A DNA stretch of 10,943 bases from positions 1 to 10,943 of the forward strand of contig WRGP01000196.1 of the NCBI GenBank assembly GCA_009787135.1, written 5' to 3'. Positions 6,318-10,943 of the stretch are shown here, one piece after another. Source of the DNA: Bacillota bacterium (GTDB lineage Bacteria > Bacillota > Clostridia > Christensenellales > Aristaeellaceae). Below the pieces are notes generated by a model that searched no databases, had not been told where the DNA came from, and saw nothing but the letters and a program-made list of their open reading frames with translations. Position numbers and translations under genes: made by a program. Each line of letters begins with the position of its first letter. Positions within the stretch are counted from its first letter, which is position 1.

Positions 6318-8099
6318 GTGTTGCAAAGAACCTCTTTAAAAAAGCAAATGATTGTCTATTTTTCGATTGCGTTCTCGCTGGTGTTCATTGTATTTGGCAG
6401 CGTGACGCTGCGATATAATAGCGACAGGTTACGTGAGCAGAGCTATGATTATTGCCGGCAGATTGTCGAGGCTCGCATCGCGCTTATTGATACATATTTT
6501 CTGCAGTTGCAAAACGCGTCTCACATTATCGCCAGCGACGCTGAGGTTATCGAGGCGGTTTCTAATCGCAACGGCACGGAAACGATTGATTACGCCGTAG
6601 AGCTGTATCGCCAGCGAAACGTTGCCGAAAAAATCAAGCAGGTCGACGTCCTTGGCAACATCGATACTACGCTGATCATCGGTAGCAATAATGCCTGCCT
6701 GTATTTTTATGGGCAGTCCCCACGAAGAGGGTATGATTTCAGCCGAGCCCGCTGGTTTGAAAACGACTCGTCCGCGCCGGGTCTTGCCGCGCGCTTCACC
6801 GGCCTCCATGATACCGACTATCTGCTGGGCGATGTTCGGCAGACCGTGTCGCTCATCACACCGATCATGAACGCTACGCAGTTTGGGGCCACTGCCTTGG
6901 CGTATCTGGTGTGCGATTTTCGCCTGGAACCGATTCTGAAAGCGGAGAGCATAACGGGCGACATCCAAATCGCCATCTTTGACGGGGAGGAACCGATGTA
7001 CTTTTCGGCCGCCGCCTTTTCGGAGCGGCAACAGGCGGCGCTGAGGCAAAACCTACTGGAAGGGCAGCGTAGTTTTACGCTGCCGCAGGACGGTTGGAGC
7101 GGCGCGCCCTATATCGGGGTGCGGGAAAGCTCCAACGTGACAAGGTGGACGATCCTCGGCCTAATGCCGCTCACCGAGCTTGAGACGAATCGCAAAGCGA
7201 ATACTCTGTTTGTCGTGCTGCTTACCCTGCTCTCTATCGGCATCATTATGCTCCTGTCTGCGCTTCTCTCCAATTCCATCCTGATCCCGATGCAAAAGCT
7301 CCTTACCCGCTTTAACGCCATTGCCTCGGGGCGGACGGACGTGGATTTTGCGCCCACAGCCAGTCCGGAAATCAACTTGCTGTCCCGGACCGCGCAAAAC
7401 ATGCTCAGCAACATCAATCGGCTCCAACAGGAAGCAATCTCCCACCAGGCGCTGCTCTCCCGGGAGCAGTTTAAGGTGCTCCAGCACCAGGTTAATCCAC
7501 ATCTGTTTAACAATACCCTCCAGTCCATTAAGGCCCTGGCCCTGTGCGGCGACACAGCGGCCATCTCCCGTACGACGACACTGCTGGGCAAGATCCTATC
7601 GTATTGCGTGTACAATCCCTTGGATATGGTGCCCCTTTCCGAGGAACTCAACTACATTGAAAACTATATCGCCTTACAGCAGATACGCTATCCGAACATT
7701 GAGTATGACATTGATTGTGACGAGGAGACTGGTTCGGCATACGTACCGAAGCTGATCATCCAGCCCATTGTGGAAAACGCGATTGAGCACGGGTTCAACG
7801 GCGTTAAATCCGGACGGATCGACCTGTGCGTGGAGCGGGATAGGAAGACGATCAACATAATCGTCGTTGATAGCGGCGTAGGGTTTGATTTGAACAAACT
7901 GGGCGCGATCCGTGAACAACTGGAGCGACCCAGCGCGGAAGATGCGGGCGAGCGTATGGGAATTGGGATATTGAATGTCCATATGCGCATCTTGAGCATT
8001 TACGGCCCGGGACACGGCGTATCAATCTTGTCTCGGCCTGGCATGCACACCAGCGTCGTCATCACCCTGCCAGTGGAAAGGAGAGAAAGCGCGTGCTGA
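6318..8099 (+). CDS. Membrane sensor histidine kinase, YesM-like (His_kinase/HPK7 class)
   Basis: It senses an extracellular cue, autophosphorylates and passes phosphate to the response regulator encoded next. Domain order over 593 residues: membrane segment (about 11-32), extracellular Cache-like sensor (about 33-290), second membrane segment (about 294-318), HAMP linker (about 318-370) and a His_kinase module. The phosphoacceptor motif is 'QHQVNPHLFNNTLQS' with His395. The N-box is 'QPIVENAIEHGF' (Asn487), and the G-boxes are Asp518-Ser-Gly-Val-Gly and Gly548-Ile-Gly. The H-box reads PHLFNN rather than the more common PHFLFN or PHFLYN, a conservative variation. The start is GTG at 6318. The gene overlaps the regulator by 7 nt, a standard arrangement for YesM/YesN pairs, which typically control neighbouring carbohydrate transport genes. 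The ligand of the sensor domain is unknown. Confidence 0.93.
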   Translation: MLQRTSLKKQMIVYFSIAFSLVFIVFGSVTLRYNSDRLREQSYDYCRQIVEARIALIDTYFLQLQNASHIIASDAEVIEAVSNRNGTETIDYAVELYRQRNVAEKIKQVDVLGNIDTTLIIGSNNACLYFYGQSPRRGYDFSRARWFENDSSAPGLAARFTGLHDTDYLLGDVRQTVSLITPIMNATQFGATALAYLVCDFRLEPILKAESITGDIQIAIFDGEEPMYFSAAAFSERQQAALRQNLLEGQRSFTLPQDGWSGAPYIGVRESSNVTRWTILGLMPLTELETNRKANTLFVVLLTLLSIGIIMLLSALLSNSILIPMQKLLTRFNAIASGRTDVDFAPTASPEINLLSRTAQNMLSNINRLQQEAISHQALLSREQFKVLQHQVNPHLFNNTLQSIKALALCGDTAAISRTTTLLGKILSYCVYNPLDMVPLSEELNYIENYIALQQIRYPNIEYDIDCDEETGSAYVPKLIIQPIVENAIEHGFNGVKSGRIDLCVERDRKTINIIVVDSGVGFDLNKLGAIREQLERPSAEDAGERMGIGILNVHMRILSIYGPGHGVSILSRPGMHTSVVITLPVERRESAC

Positions 8100-9664
8100 A
8101 GGCCATTTTGGTCGACGACGAGCAACTGTCCATCGACATGATGAAAAATTTGATTGAATGGGACCGCTACGACGTGCAGATTGTCGCCACCGCGCCGGAC
8201 GGCCTGTCGGCTCTTGAACTGTTCCGCGAACTTGCGCCAAACATCATCATCACCGACATCAAAATGCCCGGTATGGACGGCATTGAGTTTATACGCCGCG
8301 TGCGCGAGATAAGCCAGGACGTCGAGATCATCTTTATCAGCGCTTACGCGGATTTTGCCTTTGTGAAGGAAGCCATCACGCTGGGCAGTTCCAATTATCT
8401 GCTTAAGCCTGTGGATGAGGCGGAACTGGAGAAGACGCTGGAAAAGATCACGCAAAAAATCAACGAAAAGAGCGTTTCGCGCCGATTGGCGCTCACAAGC
8501 GAAACGCGGAAAAAGAAGAGGATTTTGCACGATTATCTGCGAAGCGGCGCGCAGCGAACCTTGGGGCGAAAGCTCTTTGCGGAATTTTGCCCGGAAGGCG
8601 TTCCGTTTTTGCTCATGAGCGTGAGCGTAGACCATGAGACGATCGCCGCGTATACGGACGCCAGCAGCCTGGCGGTCGACCAGATCGCTTATGAGCAGGA
8701 GCGCATCGAACATATTGCCGCGCGGCTCGCGCCGTGCCTGGCGTTGGAGGATGAGGAATGCACCTGGCTGCTGCTGCTCCGCACGGGGAACAAGGAGGAC
8801 GCAATCGCTATCGCCGAGGCACTGCTGCATTCCTTGCGGGACGGAGGAAAGACGGACGCCCGCGTCTGTTTTAGCCGGATCTCCACTAGGGCCCAAGAGC
8901 TTCCCGTGCTGTGCGCCCAAGTGCTGCAATTCGATCAATACAGCCAATACCTGGGCGATATCGACGTCCTTGGCAGCGGTTATTGCTGCAATGAAGAGGA
9001 GTTTCACAGGGTCCGCTACGCGGATTACGGCCGGCAGGCGACGGAAGCGATGCGGCGATACGACGCGGCGGAGGCGGAGAGAATTCTGGAGGAGGCGCTC
9101 AGCAGTTCCACGGCCATTAGCCCGGACGATCTCATCAGCGTCTATGAGTTCTGTTTCGTGGTTGTGCTGTGCGCAAAGAGGCTCTTAACGGAGCGCGGCG
9201 CTCCTGGGAAGAACGCGTGGATCGCGGAGATCCGCTATGAGCAAATCGCGGCGATACGGTCGCAGGAGCAGCTGCGCGCGTTTATGATCCGCGTCATACG
9301 CACGCTCGAAGCAAAGCCGGGGAAAAAGCAGGAGCACTATAGCCAGCTTGTACGGGAGGGCATTGACTTTCTGATGGCCCATTACGACCAGAATCTTTCG
9401 CTGGAAGAGATATGCAAGCACCTGTCAGTGAGCAAAAACTACTTTTCGTATTTGTTTAAGCGCGATGTCGGTGAGAGCCTCTGGGCGTATTTGACCAGCA
9501 TCCGCATGAGCAAGGCAAAAACGCTGTTGAGCGACACAAACCTTAAGAGTCTGGAAATCGCCTATCAGGTGGGATATGATAACCCAAGTTATTTTGCTAA
9601 ACTGTTTAAAAAGCTAAACGGGCAAACGCCAAATGAATACCGCGAGCATGCGATGGGAGGATGA
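8093..9664 (+). CDS. Response regulator with AraC-type DNA-binding domain, YesN-like
   Basis: It is phosphorylated by the adjacent kinase and binds DNA, most likely to activate the transporter and hydrolase genes of this locus (inference from context). The receiver domain spans about 1-125: acidic pocket Asp8/Asp9 in 'VDDEQ', phosphoacceptor Asp55 in 'TDIKMPGMDG', Ser83 and Lys105 in 'LLKP'. A long middle region (about 130-410) of the kind found in YesN proteins has no recognisable motif. The C-terminal AraC domain (about 417-520) carries two helix-turn-helices: 'LSLEEICKHLSVSKNYFSYL' and, further on, 'IAYQVGYDNPSYFAKLFKK'. The start is GTG at 8093, inside the kinase gene, with GGAG (8080-8083) 9 nt upstream. 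The end of the gene contains the Shine-Dalgarno for the next gene. Confidence 0.94.
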   Translation: MLKAILVDDEQLSIDMMKNLIEWDRYDVQIVATAPDGLSALELFRELAPNIIITDIKMPGMDGIEFIRRVREISQDVEIIFISAYADFAFVKEAITLGSSNYLLKPVDEAELEKTLEKITQKINEKSVSRRLALTSETRKKKRILHDYLRSGAQRTLGRKLFAEFCPEGVPFLLMSVSVDHETIAAYTDASSLAVDQIAYEQERIEHIAARLAPCLALEDEECTWLLLLRTGNKEDAIAIAEALLHSLRDGGKTDARVCFSRISTRAQELPVLCAQVLQFDQYSQYLGDIDVLGSGYCCNEEEFHRVRYADYGRQATEAMRRYDAAEAERILEEALSSSTAISPDDLISVYEFCFVVVLCAKRLLTERGAPGKNAWIAEIRYEQIAAIRSQEQLRAFMIRVIRTLEAKPGKKQEHYSQLVREGIDFLMAHYDQNLSLEEICKHLSVSKNYFSYLFKRDVGESLWAYLTSIRMSKAKTLLSDTNLKSLEIAYQVGYDNPSYFAKLFKKLNGQTPNEYREHAMGG

Positions 9665-9667
9665 GAC

Positions 9668-10879
9668 ATGAAAAGAGCGTTGCTTGCCGGAGTGGCTGCG
9701 CTCCTGTTGCTACAAGCCGGCCCGGCAAAGGTCGGGATCGGGAGCGCGGCGCAACAGGGTGGTGGAAGCTTGCGCTGGATGGTCTACAATACGCGTAGTG
9801 TGCGCGTCACTTATCTGGCGTATCTGTCAGAGGAACTGCCGGATCTGAACATTGAATACGATTATGTGCCAATGGACTACTTTACTGGTACACTCAGCGC
9901 GCAGTTGATGTCTGACAAGGGGCCGGATCTGATCGAAGGCGGCGGGGAGACGCGTCTGCTGGCCAGCACGCATCGGCTTCTGGACCTCACCGGTCAACCG
10001 TTTCTGTCGCAATACCGTCAGGCGGGCCTGTCGCCATTTTCGGTGAATGGGCACGTGTATGCCGTTCCCCTGCAATCGTGGTTCGAGGGGATCTATTACA
10101 ACAAGGCGATCTTTGCAAAGCACGGGCTGTCCCCCCCCGCCACCTTCGATGAATGGGTGGCGCTGCACAAGGTGCTACGCGAAGCGGGCATAAAGCCGCA
10201 GACGATGGGCGCGCAATCTTGGGAGCCGCTGATGAAGCAAAGCATTGGCGTGGTAAACAACGAATTCTACGCCCATCCGGAAAACGCCGGGTTTGACGCG
10301 GCGTTTGACGCAGGCGAGGCGAAACTTACCGAGGCCTGGCTCCCCGCGGTGACGCTATGGTCGCGGATGATCAATGAGGAGTGCCTAACGCCCGATATGC
10401 TCAGCTACAGCTATGATCAGGCTCTTGAAGAATTTGCCACCGGCGGTGCGGCCATGTGGGAAAGCGGTCCGTGGTCTTTGGGCCAGATTCTAAAAATCAA
10501 CCCAGACATTGAATTGGGTATGTTCCCGTTTCCCGGCTCCGAAGGTGGCGTGGGCTGGCTGGTGGGAGGTCCTGGTTCGGCATTAGCGATCAACGCGGAC
10601 TCACCCAACAAGGAAGCGGCGCTCCGTGTGCTGGCAGCCACCGCGACGCGTAAAGCCCAACAAGCGCTAATCGCCGACAGCGTGGGAGAATCCTATTTGG
10701 AAGGCATGGAGGCGGGTTTTAGCCCAGTGTACACGGACTGCGCGGACGCGTTTGCGCTGGAACAGGTCTACGCGCCATGGACAGCGGCCTGGACCTTTGG
10801 CAATCCGATCGTGGAGACGTACGGCAAGGTGCTTCAAGAGGTACTGGCAGGCACTAATACTATTCACCCATTAACATAG
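9668..10879 (+). CDS. Second extracellular solute-binding protein (SBP_bac_1-like) in the regulatory operon
   Basis: This is a sugar-binding protein of the MalE-like superfamily, probably outside the membrane. A start at 9668 is supported by GGGAGG (9655-9660) with 7-nt spacing and a hydrophobic signal peptide (residues 4-18). Cleavage could be near Gly-Pro-Ala20 or Ser-Ala-Ala28; there is no cysteine and so no lipobox. Family hallmarks over 403 residues: 'GPDLIEGGG' (about 85-93), 'NGHVYAVPLQSWFEGIYYNK' (128-147), 'ATFDEW' (158-163), 'FATGGAAMWESGPW' (about 256-269) and 'NKEAALRVL' (about 314-322). It differs in family from the binding protein at 827-2296. Placed 3 nt after the response regulator and without a permease, it may serve sensing rather than, or in addition to, transport; a transporter could lie downstream. 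An eight-cytosine run at 10131-10138 does not disturb the frame. Confidence 0.88.
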   Translation: MKRALLAGVAALLLLQAGPAKVGIGSAAQQGGGSLRWMVYNTRSVRVTYLAYLSEELPDLNIEYDYVPMDYFTGTLSAQLMSDKGPDLIEGGGETRLLASTHRLLDLTGQPFLSQYRQAGLSPFSVNGHVYAVPLQSWFEGIYYNKAIFAKHGLSPPATFDEWVALHKVLREAGIKPQTMGAQSWEPLMKQSIGVVNNEFYAHPENAGFDAAFDAGEAKLTEAWLPAVTLWSRMINEECLTPDMLSYSYDQALEEFATGGAAMWESGPWSLGQILKINPDIELGMFPFPGSEGGVGWLVGGPGSALAINADSPNKEAALRVLAATATRKAQQALIADSVGESYLEGMEAGFSPVYTDCADAFALEQVYAPWTAAWTFGNPIVETYGKVLQEVLAGTNTIHPLT

Positions 10880-10907
10880 TGACAAATAGGAATAGATGAT
10901 GTAAAAT
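10879..10907 (+). promoter_or_regulatory. Promoter-like sequence before the last, partial gene
   Basis: GTGACA (10879-10884) and TAAAAT (10902-10907) are separated by 17 nt, each matching the sigma-A consensus at five of six positions. The -35 box overlaps the stop codon of the second binding protein. Initiation near 10914 would leave only about 15 nt of leader before the ATG at 10929, just enough to contain the Shine-Dalgarno. The next gene could therefore be a separate transcription unit, although read-through from the operon is also possible. Confidence 0.4.
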
Positions 10908-10928
10908 GGATACAAGGGAGGCGAGGGA

Positions 10929-10943
10929 ATGCCAAAGACATAT
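10929..10943 (+). CDS. Start of an unidentified gene (partial, first five codons)
   Basis: An ATG at 10929 follows GGGAGG (10916-10921) by 7 nt, matching the ribosome sites of the two binding-protein genes here. It opens with Met-Pro-Lys-Thr-Tyr before the window ends. Function cannot be told from five residues. A permease or another carbohydrate gene would be expected from context, but this is a guess. Confidence 0.6.

Noticed and set aside
8000..9007. Long minus-strand open frame (335 codons) opposite the kinase end and response regulator
   Set aside because: It lies wholly opposite two confidently assigned genes, has no family motif, and is explained by GC-rich codon bias creating open antisense frames.
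10131..10138. Run of eight cytosines in the second binding-protein gene, a possible slippage or sequencing-error site
   Set aside because: The frame on both sides encodes consistent binding-protein sequence, so no frameshift is indicated.

Overview
The window looks like a carbohydrate-uptake and glycoside-degradation locus from a Gram-positive, Clostridia-like Firmicute. The basis is the combination of an LplC-type sugar ABC permease, a YesM/YesN-type two-component pair, strong purine-rich Shine-Dalgarno sites (GGGAGG, AAGGAG), GTG starts, and solute-binding proteins with short signal peptides ending in a signal-peptidase I site rather than a lipobox. That last trait I associate with uncultured Clostridia such as Christensenellales. 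The placement is an inference and was not computed. All confident genes are on the + strand.

Region 1 (1-791) holds a sugar ABC permease whose N-terminus is missing. An in-frame stop at 66-68 and an unrelated pyrimidine-rich stretch replace the expected first membrane segment. This is either a contig or chimera edge or a real disruption. Region 2 (827-2296) is the cognate secreted solute-binding protein.

Region 3 (2298-6223) carries three tightly spaced carbohydrate-active genes. They are a DUF4832-like TIM-barrel hydrolase, a five-bladed beta-propeller glycosidase of the GH43/GH32/GH130 type, and an (alpha/alpha)6-barrel hydrolase of the GH63/MGH1-like type. Two strong stem-loops lie between the binding-protein gene and the body of the first hydrolase gene. 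One of them sequesters the upstream start codon, so the true start of that gene (2305 or 2395) is uncertain.

Region 4 (6224-10879) is a regulatory operon with its own promoter-like sequence. It encodes a membrane sensor histidine kinase, an AraC-type response regulator overlapping it by 7 nt, and 3 nt later a second, unrelated solute-binding protein. A promoter-like sequence and the first five codons of a further gene close the window.

Working model (inference): an oligosaccharide is captured by the first binding protein, imported by the permease complex (partner permease and ATPase not in the window) and broken down by the three hydrolases. YesM/YesN, perhaps informed by the second binding protein, would control expression. 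The substrate cannot be named from the sequence. No rRNA, tRNA, CRISPR array, insertion sequence or integrase was seen, and no gene-free stretch exceeds 300 bases.
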